Origin: Opitutus sp.
GTDB taxonomy: Bacteria; Verrucomicrobiota; Verrucomicrobiia; Opitutales; Opitutaceae
NCBI GenBank assembly: GCA_024707325.1
Contig: JANPZY010000004.1
Coordinates: 868,001-932,000 of the forward strand
Reading direction: 5' to 3'
DNA length: 64,000 bases
The notes below the pieces were generated by a model. It made no database searches. It was not told where the DNA came from and saw only the letters and a program-made list of their open reading frames with translations. This document shows positions 19,795 to 28,753 of the stretch, in pieces (the stretch's first letter is position 1; each line of letters starts with the position of its first letter). Made by a program: the position numbers and the translations under genes.

Positions 19795-19855
19795 TTCGCC
19801 GCGACGTTCCACAAAAATCGCTAGCCGGACCGGCCGGTGCGGCTACTGTGCCGGC

Positions 19856-20347
19856 ATGCCCCGCGTTACCCTTTTGTTTCTGTTCTGTTTCGCCAGCGTG
19901 CTGCTTCGAGCCGAGCCGGAGTTCCCCAAAATTGGGCCCGACATCTACGACACCAAAGCCGTCGGCTCGCAGCTCGTGGACGAGGCGCTCCGCGAAGCCA
20001 AAGCGTCGGGCAAACACGTGCTCCTCGATTTCGGCGCCAACTGGTGCATCTGGTGCCGCCGCCTGCATCATACGTTTACCACCAACGCGGAAATCCAAGC
20101 CGCGCTGCAGAAGGACTACGTGCTCGTGATGATCGACCTCAACTCGAAGCAGGGAAAAATGCGCAACGCCGACCTCAACCAGCGTTACGGCAATCTTCTC
20201 CAACACGGCATCCCTGTGCTCGTGGTTCTCGACAGCGACGGCAAGCAACTCACCACCCAGGAAACCGGCGCGCTCGAGGACGGCAAAGACGCCCACGATC
20301 CCGCAAAAATCCTGGCCTTCCTCGCCCAGTGGGCGCCCAAACGGTAA
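19856..20347 (+). CDS. exported thioredoxin-like protein
   Basis: 163 residues. A short signal peptide (1-19, FLFCFASVLLRA) precedes a thioredoxin fold (thioredoxin_7 type) with KHVLLDFGANWCIWCRRLHHTF. The active-site CIWC follows Trp. The cis-Pro region is HGIPVLVVLDSDGK. It probably acts in the periplasm as a disulphide reductase or oxidase. Its place before a CcsA/HemX-like membrane protein could point to cytochrome c or haem biogenesis, but a 584-bp repeat-filled gap separates them, so co-transcription is doubtful. Confidence 0.88.
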   Translation: MPRVTLLFLFCFASVLLRAEPEFPKIGPDIYDTKAVGSQLVDEALREAKASGKHVLLDFGANWCIWCRRLHHTFTTNAEIQAALQKDYVLVMIDLNSKQGKMRNADLNQRYGNLLQHGIPVLVVLDSDGKQLTTQETGALEDGKDAHDPAKILAFLAQWAPKR

Positions 20348-20362
20348 CCTGTGGGCTCAACG

Positions 20363-20387
20363 CAATGTCTACTATTAGTTGACATTG
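20363..20387. repeat. AT-rich 25-bp palindrome after the thioredoxin-like gene
   Basis: CAATGTC / GACATTG outer arms and TAC...GTT inner bases with one mismatch, centred on a T. The central 17 bp (20367-20383) fit the pattern found at 18279 and 51069. It lies 15 nt past the thioredoxin stop. Confidence 0.65.
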
Positions 20388-20585
20388 TATTGAACCAACG
20401 AACTCGGCTCTGCGTCGGGGTAGATCGCGATTTTTGTCGGGGTTTGGGTGCGGGTGCGCGCGGAGGTTGAGAGTGCGTGCGCACTGAAGCGCGCGGACGG
20501 CGCGGTCAGCGGTAGGACAGCTCTCGAAGACTTGGTGAATGGCTGCAAGCGATCGAAGCGTCCCCACCGGCGTGGTTCGGTTCGC

Positions 20586-20793
20586 GTCGCGACATCGTCC
20601 GGACCACCTCGCCACCTTGTTCAAACCATAGTCGCCACAAAGTCCGCACCACGTCGTGCGAACGAGCGGACCCTGTCGCGACACAGTGCGCACCGGGTCG
20701 CACGAAGGTGCGGACATGGTCGAGACCATGTGCGGACACGGTCGAGAAAAAGGTCCGGACTAGGTCGAGCCACGTTCCGGCCCCAGTCGCCAC
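20586..20793 (-). repeat. 22-bp two-palindrome array, copy 3
   Basis: About nine units, here in reverse orientation (B box, AAG-type spacer, A box, ATG-type spacer). Clear boxes include GTCGCGAC, GTCCGGAC, GTCCGCAC, GTGCGCAC and GTGCGGAC. Two half units are degenerate. It sits 3' of the plus-strand thioredoxin-like gene and 138 bp before hemX. The rest of the 584-bp gap holds the 20363 palindrome and the 20795 repeat; no gene is visible. Confidence 0.88.
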
Positions 20794-20794
20794 C

Positions 20795-20875
20795 GAGCTC
20801 GTGATCGTGCTCGTGCTCGCTCAGCGAGCGTTCTTCAAATTTCGAGCACGAGCACGATTACGATCACGAGCGCGC
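20795..20875. repeat. inverted repeat of GCTCGTG / CACGAGC words
   Basis: The left arm CTCGTGATCGTGCTCGTGC mirrors the right arm GCACGAGCACGATTACG, with the bases ATCACGAG completing it, around about 15 bp. It immediately follows the 22-bp array and lies 57 bp upstream of the hemX start, so it may influence that promoter. Confidence 0.7.
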
Positions 20876-20931
20876 GTGTGGTCCGCCCGCGGACTTGCTC
20901 CGTTGCGTCGACTCTCTAGCGTCGTCCGCTC

Positions 20932-21786
20932 ATGTCCTACGTGCTCACTGATCGCCATTGGCTGTGGATTGCGGCGGAGTTTTACGCCGTCGCTTTCCTC
21001 GTGGGCACGTTTTCGCTCATGCGGGGCGGCAAGCACGCGCACACGTTTACCTACGTGCTCACCGCGATCGGCTACGCGATCCAGCTCTACGGCCTGGGTT
21101 TGCGCGGGCGCGCGGTCGGCGGCTGTCCGCTGGGCAACACGTTCGAGATTTTCCAGTTCACCGCGTGGTCGGCGATCTCGCTCTACCTGCTCGTGGGCGT
21201 GCGGTTTCGCTCGAGTCTGCTGGGGTATTTCACGGCGTGTCTCGCCACGGCGCTGACGCTCACCTCGCTGCTCATCCCCGGTTGGGACGAAGTGCGGCGC
21301 GCCAACGTGTTCGGCGGCAATGCCTGGATCGAGTTTCACGCGGCGATCGCGCTTTTCAGCTACGGCGTGTTTGCGCTGCTCGCATTGACGTCGGTGATGT
21401 CACTGCTGCGCAACTACTCGCTCAAGGCGAAAAACCTCGGCGGCTGGTTCGCATTTCTGCCCTCGGTCATCGATCTGGATCACATCAATCTGCGTCTGCT
21501 CGTCACGGGCGTATTGCTGATGACGCTCTCGCTCGGCGTCGGCGCCGTGTGGTGGGTGCGCGATTTCAGCGGCGTCGACAGTCTCAAGCTCACGGCGACG
21601 ATTGCCGTGTGGCTGGCGTATGTGGTTGTCCTGATTTTCCGGATACGCGGTCAGCTGCTCTCCAAGCGATTCGCGTGGACGTGCGTGAGTTTGTTCGCGC
21701 TGGCGCTGTTGTCGCTCGGCGCGGTGGACGGCAGCCGTCACGCGGACAAAACGTCCGTGACGGAAGGAGTGTCGGCGCGGCCATGA
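20932..21786 (+). CDS. hemX: CcsA/HemX-like cytochrome c assembly membrane protein
   Basis: 284 residues, eight or so transmembrane helices. The CcsA domain shows GGCPLGNTFEIFQFTAW in the position of the tryptophan-rich loop, plus conserved His residues (WIEFHAAIALFSYG) and DHINLRLLVTGVLLMTLSLG. Family members handle haem at the membrane or, as HemX, modulate glutamyl-tRNA reductase. The stop overlaps the hemA start by four bases (ATGA), so the two are translationally coupled, as in Bacillus hemX-hemA order. It could also serve maturation of the c-type cytochromes of the cbb3 oxidase in this window. Confidence 0.85.
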   Translation: MSYVLTDRHWLWIAAEFYAVAFLVGTFSLMRGGKHAHTFTYVLTAIGYAIQLYGLGLRGRAVGGCPLGNTFEIFQFTAWSAISLYLLVGVRFRSSLLGYFTACLATALTLTSLLIPGWDEVRRANVFGGNAWIEFHAAIALFSYGVFALLALTSVMSLLRNYSLKAKNLGGWFAFLPSVIDLDHINLRLLVTGVLLMTLSLGVGAVWWVRDFSGVDSLKLTATIAVWLAYVVVLIFRIRGQLLSKRFAWTCVSLFALALLSLGAVDGSRHADKTSVTEGVSARP

Positions 21787-22829
21787 GCGAAGCGAAACCG
21801 ACGCTTTTTGTCCTCGGCGCGACGCATCACACCGCACCGATCGAAGTGCGCGAAAAACTTTCGCTGGGACCCGAAGGCGCCGAAGCACTGCAACGCGAGC
21901 TCGCGCGCGTGCCGGGGCTCAAGGAGTTCACGCTGCTCAGCACGTGCAATCGCGTGGAGTTCTACGGCGTGGCCGAATCGTCCGCGACGGCTTCGCGCGT
22001 GCAGGAGTTGTTCTGTGCGCAGCAGCAATTCGACGCGGCGACCTTCGACCAGATCAAGCTGCACCTGCAAAACGAGTCGGCGGTGCAACACCTGCTCGAA
22101 GTGGCCGCCGGCCTGAACTCGCAGATGGTGGGCGAGAATGAGATTTTCGGTCAGGTGAAGGACGCCTACGCCGCGGCGCAGCAGCGTCGCGCGGCGGGAC
22201 CGGTGTTGAACCGTGTTTTCCAGAAAGCCTTTCAGGCCGCGAAACTCGCGCGCTCGAGCACCGCGATCTCCGCAGGCCAGGTGAGCGTGGCCAATGTCGC
22301 GGTCGATCTTGCGCTCAATATCTTCGGCAGCCTCGAAGGCGCGCGCATTCTCCTGCTCGGCGCGGGCGACATCGGCGAGAAAACGGCGAAAGCGTTTCTG
22401 AGTCGCGGCGCGCACGCGCTCACGGTCGCCAGCCGCCGACTCGAACGCGCGATGGAGCTCGCGACCTCGCTCGGCGCGAGCGCGCTGCCTTTCGAGCAAC
22501 GCGAGGCGCACCTCGCAGACTTCGACGTGGTGGTCGGCTCGACCGCCGCGCAGGAAGTCGTGGTCACGCGCGCGATGGTTCTCGCCGCGATGAAACGCCG
22601 GCCCGCACGTCCGCTGTTTTTCATCGATCTGGCATTGCCGCGCGACATCGACGCAGCGGTGGCGAAGTTGGAAAACGTTTTCCTCTACAACTTGGACGAC
22701 CTCGCCCGCATCGCGGAGAAAAACCGCGCCGCGCGCGAGGCCGAGATCTCGAAAGCCCGCGCGCTGCTGGGCGATCGCGCGGTGGCGCTGTGGACCCAGA
22801 TCGAGGCGCGAATCAATCAGCCGCGTTGA
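21783..22829 (+). CDS. hemA: glutamyl-tRNA reductase, short form
   Basis: 348 residues. Reduces glutamyl-tRNA to glutamate-1-semialdehyde, the first step of haem synthesis. Catalytic Cys55 lies in LLSTCNRVEFYG; the substrate-binding region GLNSQMVGENEIFGQVK and the NADPH-binding domain (ILLLGAGDIGEKTAKAF) are intact. Family members usually have about 420 residues. This one stops soon after the start of the long spinal helix (LDDLARIAEKNRAAREAEI), so most of the C-terminal dimerisation domain is absent. I found no continuation in other frames downstream. The start ATG at 21783 overlaps the hemX stop. Confidence 0.93.
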   Translation: MSEAKPTLFVLGATHHTAPIEVREKLSLGPEGAEALQRELARVPGLKEFTLLSTCNRVEFYGVAESSATASRVQELFCAQQQFDAATFDQIKLHLQNESAVQHLLEVAAGLNSQMVGENEIFGQVKDAYAAAQQRRAAGPVLNRVFQKAFQAAKLARSSTAISAGQVSVANVAVDLALNIFGSLEGARILLLGAGDIGEKTAKAFLSRGAHALTVASRRLERAMELATSLGASALPFEQREAHLADFDVVVGSTAAQEVVVTRAMVLAAMKRRPARPLFFIDLALPRDIDAAVAKLENVFLYNLDDLARIAEKNRAAREAEISKARALLGDRAVALWTQIEARINQPR

Positions 22830-22956
22830 ACGGAGCGGCGCCGACCGACTCGGCAACAATTCTCAATTCTTAAAGAACGCCTCTCGGGCAAATTGGGTCG
22901 CGTTTGGAGGCGCATTGGGAAGAAATCGGCGGCGATTTTTTTCTCCTACCCCGATC

Positions 22957-24196
22957 ATGAAGTCCGCCAAGAAATCCAAACCCGTCGCCAAGAAAAAGCC
23001 GGCCGCATCCGCCAACAACAAGGCGTTTGCCGCCCGCGTGAAGGCCGTGCGCGCCGCGCACGAAAAATTCCTCAAGCGCAAGAACCCGGTCGAGACCGAT
23101 TGGGAAAACGGCGTTTACGAGCGCTTCAAGTATCCGGTGCTCACCGCGCATCACGTGCCGCTGGAGTGGCGCTACGATTTCAATCCAGAGACAAACCCGT
23201 TCTTCATGGAACGCCTCGGCGTCGGTGGCGCTTACAACCCGGGCGCGTTTTTCTGGAAGGGCAAGGCCCACCTCGTCGCGCGTCGAAGGCGCGGATCGCA
23301 AGAGCTTCTTCGCCATCGCCGAGTCGCCCAACGGCGTGGACAACTTCCGCTTCTGGGACGAGCCGTGCGACATCCCCGAGATGCCCGGCGAAACCAATCT
23401 CTACGACATGCGCGTGACGTTCCACGAGGACGGCTGGATCTACGGCGTGTTTTGCTCGGAGTCGAAGGACCCGAAGGCTCCGCGCGGCGATCTCTCGTCC
23501 GCGGTCGCGCAAGCCGGCATCGTCCGCACCCGCGATTTCAAAAAGTGGGAGCGTCTACCCAACCTCAAGACGCCCGCGTCGCAGCAGCGCAATGTCGTGC
23601 TTCACCCGGAGTTCGTGAACGGCAAATACGCGTTCTACACGCGTCCGATGGACGGCTTCATCGACGTCGGCACGGGCGGCGGCATCGGCTGGACGCTGTG
23701 CAAGGACATCACCACCGGCGTCACCGGCCCGGAAAAAATCATCGATGGCCGCGCGTATCACACGATCAAGGAAGTGAAAAACGGCCAGGGTCCCGCCCCC
23801 ATCAAGACCGACAAGGGCTGGCTCCACCTCGCGCACGGCGTGCGCGGCTGCGCGGCCGGTCTGCGCTACGTGATGTATATGTTCATGACGTCGCTCGAAG
23901 ACCCGTCGAAGGTCATCGCGCGTCCGGGCGGCCACATCATTTCGCCGCGTTTCACCGAGCGCGTGGGCGATGTTTCCAACGTCGCTTTCACCAACGGCTG
24001 GATCGAACTGCCCGACAAGAAGCGCACGGTGATCATCTATTATGGCGCCTCCGACACGCGTTGCTACGCGGCGCGCACGACCGTGGACAAGCTCGTCGAC
24101 TGGTGCCTCAACACCCCCGAAGACGGCCTCACCACGCGCAAGTGCGTCGACCAGCGCCTCGCGCTCATCCGCGCCAACAAGGCGTTTCTCGGCTGA
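22957..24196 (+). CDS. GH130-family glycoside phosphorylase (frameshift near residue 108)
   Basis: About 412 residues once repaired. The sequence resembles 4-O-beta-mannosyl-glucose phosphorylases: [40 protein letters not shown] (catalytic Asp region), [44 protein letters not shown]. Such enzymes phosphorolyse beta-mannosides from mannan breakdown in the cytoplasm. The frame is lost at 23276-23284 in GTCGCGCGTCGAAGG; one extra base or two missing bases in the GC repeat restore it. An N-terminal Lys/Ala/Pro tail ([20 protein letters not shown]) precedes the domain, similar to that on the pyruvate phosphate dikinase in this window. No signal peptide. Confidence 0.85.
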
Positions 24197-24241
24197 GCCG
24201 CGCACACAAATCGCACGTATTTAGTCGCTCGCTTCTCCACG

Positions 24242-24273
24242 GAGGGCCGGTTTACGCCGGCCCTCTTTTTTTT
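24242..24273 (+). terminator. Rho-independent terminator after the GH130 gene
   Basis: Stem GAGGGCCGG / CCGGCCCTC with a short loop followed by eight T. It separates the phosphorylase from the epimerase gene. Confidence 0.92.
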
Positions 24274-24427
24274 GACTGCGGCATCCGCGCTTTCGCTCGT
24301 GTGTTACGGTCCAGCAGAGTGCGGGTTGTGCGCGCATCCACGGGACTTTCGAATCGTCAGGCATTCCGCAACCCAAGTGTGCCCCGGCGGTCCCTTTCCC
24401 CGTCCGGTGCCGATCATTACCCCTCAC

Positions 24428-25573
24428 ATGAAACGTCTGTCTCTTCTTCTCAGCGCGTTCCTCGCCCTCGTTCCGATGCTCTCCGCTTCCTCCTCCAAAC
24501 CTGGCGTCACCGTCTCGGAGTTCGGCCGCATGCCCGATCAGCGCGTCGTGCAGCTCTACACCGTAACCAACGCGAACGGTCTCAAAATGGACGTCACCAA
24601 CTACGGTGCGATCATCGTGCGCCTCTACGTGCCCGATCGCGACGGCAAGCTCGACGACATCGTCCTCGGTTTCGATGAGTTCTCCGGCTACACGCCCGAC
24701 TCGCCCTATCTCGGCGCCGTCGTCGGCCGCTACGGTAACCGCATCGCCGACGGTAAATTCACGCTCGACGGCAAGACCTACACGCTCGCCAAGAACAACA
24801 CGCCCAACGGCGTGCCCGTGCACCTGCACGGCGGCGAAGTCGGTTTCGACAAGGTCCTCTGGAACGCCGAGCCGGTGTCCAAGGACGGCATTCACGGCGT
24901 GAAACTCTCCTACACCGCCAAGGACGGTGAGGAAGGTTATCCGGGCAACGTCACCGTGACCGTCCACTACTGGCTCACCAACGAAAACGAGCTCAAGATC
25001 ACCTACGCGGCCACCACCGACAAGGCCACGCCGCTCAACGTCACGCAGCACACCTATTTCAATCTCAGTGGCGCCGGAGTCGGCACGATCCTCGATCACG
25101 AAGTCACGCTCGACGCCAGCCACTTCACGCCGACCGACAAGGGCCTCATCCCCACCGGCGAGATCGCGCCCGTCGAAGGCACGCCGTTCGATTTCCGCAA
25201 GCCGCACAAGATCGGCGCGCGCATCGACGCCGACCACGAGCAGCTGAAGCTCGGCGGCGGCTACGATCACAACTGGGTTCTCGACAAGAAGAAGCCCGGC
25301 GAACTCTCCCGCGCCGCCGTCGTTTACGAGGCGAAGACGGGCCGCCAGATCGAAGTGTTCACCACCGAGCCCGGCATTCAGTTCTACGCGGGCAACTTCC
25401 TCGACGGCACGATCAAGGGCAAACAGGGCCGCACCTATCTCTACCGCGGCGGCCTCTGCCTTGAGACGCAGCACTTCCCCGACTCGCCCAACCAGCCCAA
25501 CTTCCCGAGCACGATCCTGCGTCCGGGCAAGACCTACGAGTCGACGACCATCTACCGCTTCTCCACGCGCTAA
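24428..25573 (+). CDS. galM: secreted aldose 1-epimerase (mutarotase)
   Basis: 381 residues. A signal peptide (1-21, MKRLSLLLSAFLALVPMLSA) precedes a complete GalM beta-sandwich. Family motifs: NYGAIIVRLYVPDRDGK, GAVVGRYGNRIADGKF, HLHGGEVGFDKVLW, TQHTYFNLSG (catalytic His), GGGYDHNWVL and TTEPGIQFYAGNFLDG (catalytic Glu). It interconverts alpha and beta anomers of sugars, here in the periplasm. The start at 24428 is set by the signal peptide; no good Shine-Dalgarno is present. It stands between two terminators, so it is transcribed alone, next to other sugar enzymes. Confidence 0.95.
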   Translation: MKRLSLLLSAFLALVPMLSASSSKPGVTVSEFGRMPDQRVVQLYTVTNANGLKMDVTNYGAIIVRLYVPDRDGKLDDIVLGFDEFSGYTPDSPYLGAVVGRYGNRIADGKFTLDGKTYTLAKNNTPNGVPVHLHGGEVGFDKVLWNAEPVSKDGIHGVKLSYTAKDGEEGYPGNVTVTVHYWLTNENELKITYAATTDKATPLNVTQHTYFNLSGAGVGTILDHEVTLDASHFTPTDKGLIPTGEIAPVEGTPFDFRKPHKIGARIDADHEQLKLGGGYDHNWVLDKKKPGELSRAAVVYEAKTGRQIEVFTTEPGIQFYAGNFLDGTIKGKQGRTYLYRGGLCLETQHFPDSPNQPNFPSTILRPGKTYESTTIYRFSTR

Positions 25574-25600
25574 GCGGAGTTAGGGACGTTCAACTTTGGA

Positions 25601-25629
25601 AAGGCCGGGGCGCAAGCTCCGGCCTTTTT
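25601..25629 (+). terminator. Rho-independent terminator after galM
   Basis: Stem AAGGCCGG / CCGGCCTT with a ten-base loop, followed by TTTTT and further T-rich sequence. Confidence 0.88.
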
Positions 25630-25660
25630 GCTTTTGCTTTTGCGTGTGTAGCTCGAAGCT

Positions 25661-25781
25661 AAACGCAAAGACGCGAAGGGCACGAAGGCTCACGAAGAGG
25701 GTTTTGATCAGAACGCCACGGACAGGCTCCGCCTTATCGAACTCCTTCGCGAATCTTCGCCCTCTTTGCGTCCTCGCGTTT
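25661..25781. repeat. large inverted repeat, AACGCAAAGACGCGAAGG type
   Basis: Left arm AAACGCAAAGACGCGAAG with CACGAAGG words, right arm CTTCGCGAATC...CTCTTTGCGTCC...CGCGTTT. Nearly the same arms occur at 33631-33742. Here it lies between the convergent galM and the DUF6807 gene. Confidence 0.8.
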
Positions 25782-25833
25782 CAAGACGACACGCGTCGTC
25801 CGCGCTCTACGTTTCAAAACAACGCAGCGTCGC

Positions 25834-27060
25834 TCACGGGCCGAAGGCTTTCGCGCTCACTTCGTTCGCGAAACCGTTCCAGAACGCATCGAGTAGTTTC
25901 GCGTCGGGTTCGCCATCGCTCACGACGAAGCGATAACGCGCCACGTGTGGTTTGCCGGGCTCGATCTTGAAATCGCCGAGCGGCGCGGGTGTGTAGCCGA
26001 TGAAGGGTTCATCAGGGTGCACGCGCAGCGGCTGCGGGGCGCGAAAGTTTTCCGGATGCCCGAGCATCGCGAAGGTCACCGGGCCGCGCTCGGCCGGACC
26101 GGATACGGCGATCCAGCGCACGCGCTGGCCCTGCGCTTTCACGCGATCGGTTTCTCCTTCGGACGTGAGCACGCGGAGATTCGGCGCTCCGTTCCAGTTC
26201 TCGCGCCCGCGAAAACCGAGTCCGCCGTAGTGATACTCCAGCAACTCGAGCGGATCACGCGTCATCGCGTCCTGCCGCAGCGTGAGATCGAACACGCGCA
26301 CGTTGGGACCGTTAGCGCCGAGATCGTAAGTTGTGATCGACCACTCCTCATTCAGCACGGTCACCGGCTCCGGTTTCGCGGAGAGATCGACGTAACGATG
26401 CCGCGCGGTGAACCCGCCATGCACTGCGCCTGACCACGGGCGATCGACGGCGAGAAACTCCACGAGGCCTTTCTCGTCGCCCATGTTCCAAAAGTCGGGC
26501 GTGCGCCCTTGAAAGCGCGTCTTCGTCCATGCCGCCCAGACGCCGTGATGATGCACGTGCATCGGCGGAAAATCGTCCGTCACCCGCTGGCCCGTAGGCG
26601 TGAGCACGGGATGGAGATAGCCCGCGCGCTCGAACTTTTTCGGAATGTCGCTGCGCGGCAGCGCCGTCTTGTCGGTGAGATAATAAAACGCCGGCGCACC
26701 CGCCACCTTCACCGCGAGCCGCTGCGCTTCGGCCGTTACGGCTACGCCACGCTTCTCTTCACGTGATGCGGCGGTCGGAGGATGAAAGGCGAGCGTGAGC
26801 TTCTCCCCCGCTCGAAGAAGCGGAAGCAGCAGCGTGGCACGATCGTCACCCTCCTTCTGCCACGCGTAAGTGGCGCCGTTTTGATCGACGAGCACGGTGT
26901 CGCTCGAAATCTCCGCGATCGGTTTAAACGTCACCACCTGCCCTGCGCGGTCCGCTTCGGTGGCCGGCACGAAAAGACGAAGCGATGACACGGGTGCGGC
27001 TTTGCCCGCGACCGCGAGCAACCCGGCCGTGAGCGCAGACCACAGGAAACGTGAACGCAT
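25834..27060 (-). CDS. PmoA-like (DUF6807) exported protein
   Basis: 408 residues, ATG at 27060. A signal peptide (1-21) precedes a beta-rich protein with the HVHHHGVWAAWTKTRFQGR segment, LLEYHYGGLGFRGRENW and the closing YRFVVSDG. These fit the PmoA-like/DUF6807 family, common in Planctomycetota and Verrucomicrobiota next to sugar oxidoreductases. The clustered His residues suggest metal or substrate binding, but no activity is established that I can name. The gene follows a Tat-exported Gfo/Idh oxidoreductase by 14 nt, so the two form an operon and probably work on the same carbohydrate in the periplasm. Confidence 0.82.
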   Translation of the reverse strand: MRSRFLWSALTAGLLAVAGKAAPVSSLRLFVPATEADRAGQVVTFKPIAEISSDTVLVDQNGATYAWQKEGDDRATLLLPLLRAGEKLTLAFHPPTAASREEKRGVAVTAEAQRLAVKVAGAPAFYYLTDKTALPRSDIPKKFERAGYLHPVLTPTGQRVTDDFPPMHVHHHGVWAAWTKTRFQGRTPDFWNMGDEKGLVEFLAVDRPWSGAVHGGFTARHRYVDLSAKPEPVTVLNEEWSITTYDLGANGPNVRVFDLTLRQDAMTRDPLELLEYHYGGLGFRGRENWNGAPNLRVLTSEGETDRVKAQGQRVRWIAVSGPAERGPVTFAMLGHPENFRAPQPLRVHPDEPFIGYTPAPLGDFKIEPGKPHVARYRFVVSDGEPDAKLLDAFWNGFANEVSAKAFGP

Positions 27061-27074
27061 GGCCGTGGGATGCG

Positions 27075-28544
27075 TCAGAATTTTTCGGGGATGCGGTAGC
27101 CTTCGCGCATCGGATCACGCAGCAGTTCGCGCGCGGACGCCAGCACGGCGTTGTCGGCGCCTTCGATGCGTGCGATGCCGTCCTTGGAATCTGGATACAA
27201 CCACGGTCCGACGGTGAGCGGCTTCTGTTCGAGATCGGCGCCGTGCACCTCAAGATGCGTGCGGGCGCTTTCGAGCGCATCCACCACGAACGGCAGCGAA
27301 GACACGCTCTCGCGCACTTCGGCGAACGGCGCGGGGCGGCCGACGCGGTAGGAGATGTTTCCGTAGAGGCATTTCGCCGTCGAGCGGTGGCCCGTCGCGA
27401 TGGGAGCGGCGAGCATGTCGGGTTTCCGCGAGCGCACGGCTTCGAGGAAATTTCCCATGTGTTTCGCGCCGCCGTCGCCCTGAAACTGCTTCACGCGTTT
27501 CCCCTCGTGATCAAAGAACGAGCCACCGTGATAGCCGGTGAAGTAACCGTTTTCGCACTGCACGACGATGCCCTCGCGGCAGCCGCGCACGTGGTCGAAA
27601 TAGTTGACGCCGGGTTTCGCGGGCAGACCGCGGTTCTCGAAGATCATCGGCACGTCGGGATAATCGAGGACGGTGATCTGGACGTTGGGCGTCTGTGCCG
27701 CGTCTTCGTGCACGTAACGACCGCCGAGGCTGAGAATACGGCGCGGCATGCCTTCCTGCCCCGTGAGCCACGCGGCGATGTCGAGTTGGTGCACGCCGAG
27801 ATTCGCGAGGTCGCCGTTGCCGGTTTCCCAGCTCCAGTGCCAGTCGTAGTGCAGTTTGTCGCGACGCAACGGCGTCACCGGAGCCGGTCCGCAATAGAGA
27901 TCATAATCCAGCCACGCGGGCAGCCACGGCTGACGCAGGCCGATGTTGCCGCGCATCTTGTAAGTGACCGCATGGATCCACTGCACTTTTCCGGTGTGCC
28001 CTTCGCGGATGTAGTCCTGCCATTGCGGCATCGTCTGGTCGGAGCGCGTCTGCGTGCCGGCTTGCACCACGCGACCGTAGTGTTTTGCGGCCTCGACCAT
28101 CCTCGTGCCTTCCCAGACGGAGTGGGAAACAGGTTTCTCGACGTAAACATCCTTGCCGGCCTGACACGCCCACACGGTGAGCAGCGCGTGCCAGTGGTTG
28201 GGCGTCGCGATCACGACGGCGTCCACGTCGTTGCGCTCGAGCAGCCGACGCGGATCGGTGGTCGCAAACACATTCGCGTGCCCGGCGCGCGCCACCTCGA
28301 CCTGCCGAGCGAGGATTTCCGAATCGACGTCGCACAACGCGACGACGCGTGCCTCCGGTTTCGTGAGCAGATCCTTGAGGTGATCGCCGCCTTTCCAACC
28401 GAGGCCGATGATGCCAACGCGCACGGCGTCGTTGCTGCCGAGCACCTGCGCCCAAGCCGAGGTTCCACCGCGATACGCGAGGCTGGCCGCGCCAAGCGCC
28501 AGCGCACTGTTACGAACAAAGGATCTACGAGTGATGTGCTTCAT
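27075..28544 (-). CDS. Tat-exported Gfo/Idh/MocA family oxidoreductase
   Basis: 489 residues. The start MKHITRRSFVRNSALALGAASLA is a twin-arginine signal. The NAD(P)-binding Rossmann fold follows (VRVGIIGLGWKGGDHLKDLL) with the catalytic Lys in VYVEKPVSHSVWEG, a GDLANLGVHQLDIAAWLTGQ helix, and the C-terminal dimerisation sheet. Members act on sugars or inositols, often with a tightly bound cofactor, and Tat export fits a cofactor-bound protein folded in the cytoplasm. First gene of an operon with the DUF6807 protein. It diverges from the large glycosidase gene at 28754. Confidence 0.92.
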   Translation of the reverse strand: MKHITRRSFVRNSALALGAASLAYRGGTSAWAQVLGSNDAVRVGIIGLGWKGGDHLKDLLTKPEARVVALCDVDSEILARQVEVARAGHANVFATTDPRRLLERNDVDAVVIATPNHWHALLTVWACQAGKDVYVEKPVSHSVWEGTRMVEAAKHYGRVVQAGTQTRSDQTMPQWQDYIREGHTGKVQWIHAVTYKMRGNIGLRQPWLPAWLDYDLYCGPAPVTPLRRDKLHYDWHWSWETGNGDLANLGVHQLDIAAWLTGQEGMPRRILSLGGRYVHEDAAQTPNVQITVLDYPDVPMIFENRGLPAKPGVNYFDHVRGCREGIVVQCENGYFTGYHGGSFFDHEGKRVKQFQGDGGAKHMGNFLEAVRSRKPDMLAAPIATGHRSTAKCLYGNISYRVGRPAPFAEVRESVSSLPFVVDALESARTHLEVHGADLEQKPLTVGPWLYPDSKDGIARIEGADNAVLASARELLRDPMREGYRIPEKF

Positions 28545-28753
28545 GGGGTAAACGAAGGGGTGTGCGATCCGGGAGACCGGAAACCATATCTAGCGCCGAG
28601 CACGAAAGACGCGAGCGCACGCACAAAGATTCTGCAAAAAATACGGCGCGTGCGTGCGCGACATTTCTCGCCGCGGCCTCCAAGCTCGCGCGTCAGTTAC
28701 GCTTGCCTGTTCCCCGGCGAAACGCGTCGATAACCACCCTCCCCCTTGTGCCT

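Noticed and set aside
20348..20931. A missing gene in the 584-bp gap between the thioredoxin-like gene and hemX.
   Set aside because: All of it is accounted for by a palindrome, a 22-bp array and a GCTCGTG inverted repeat; no frame has coding character.
23225..24196. Separate short genes for the two halves of GH130 (and likewise for rnhC, GH26, tolB and the hybrid kinase).
   Set aside because: In each pair the halves join into one full-length family member at a single small indel, so they are one gene each.
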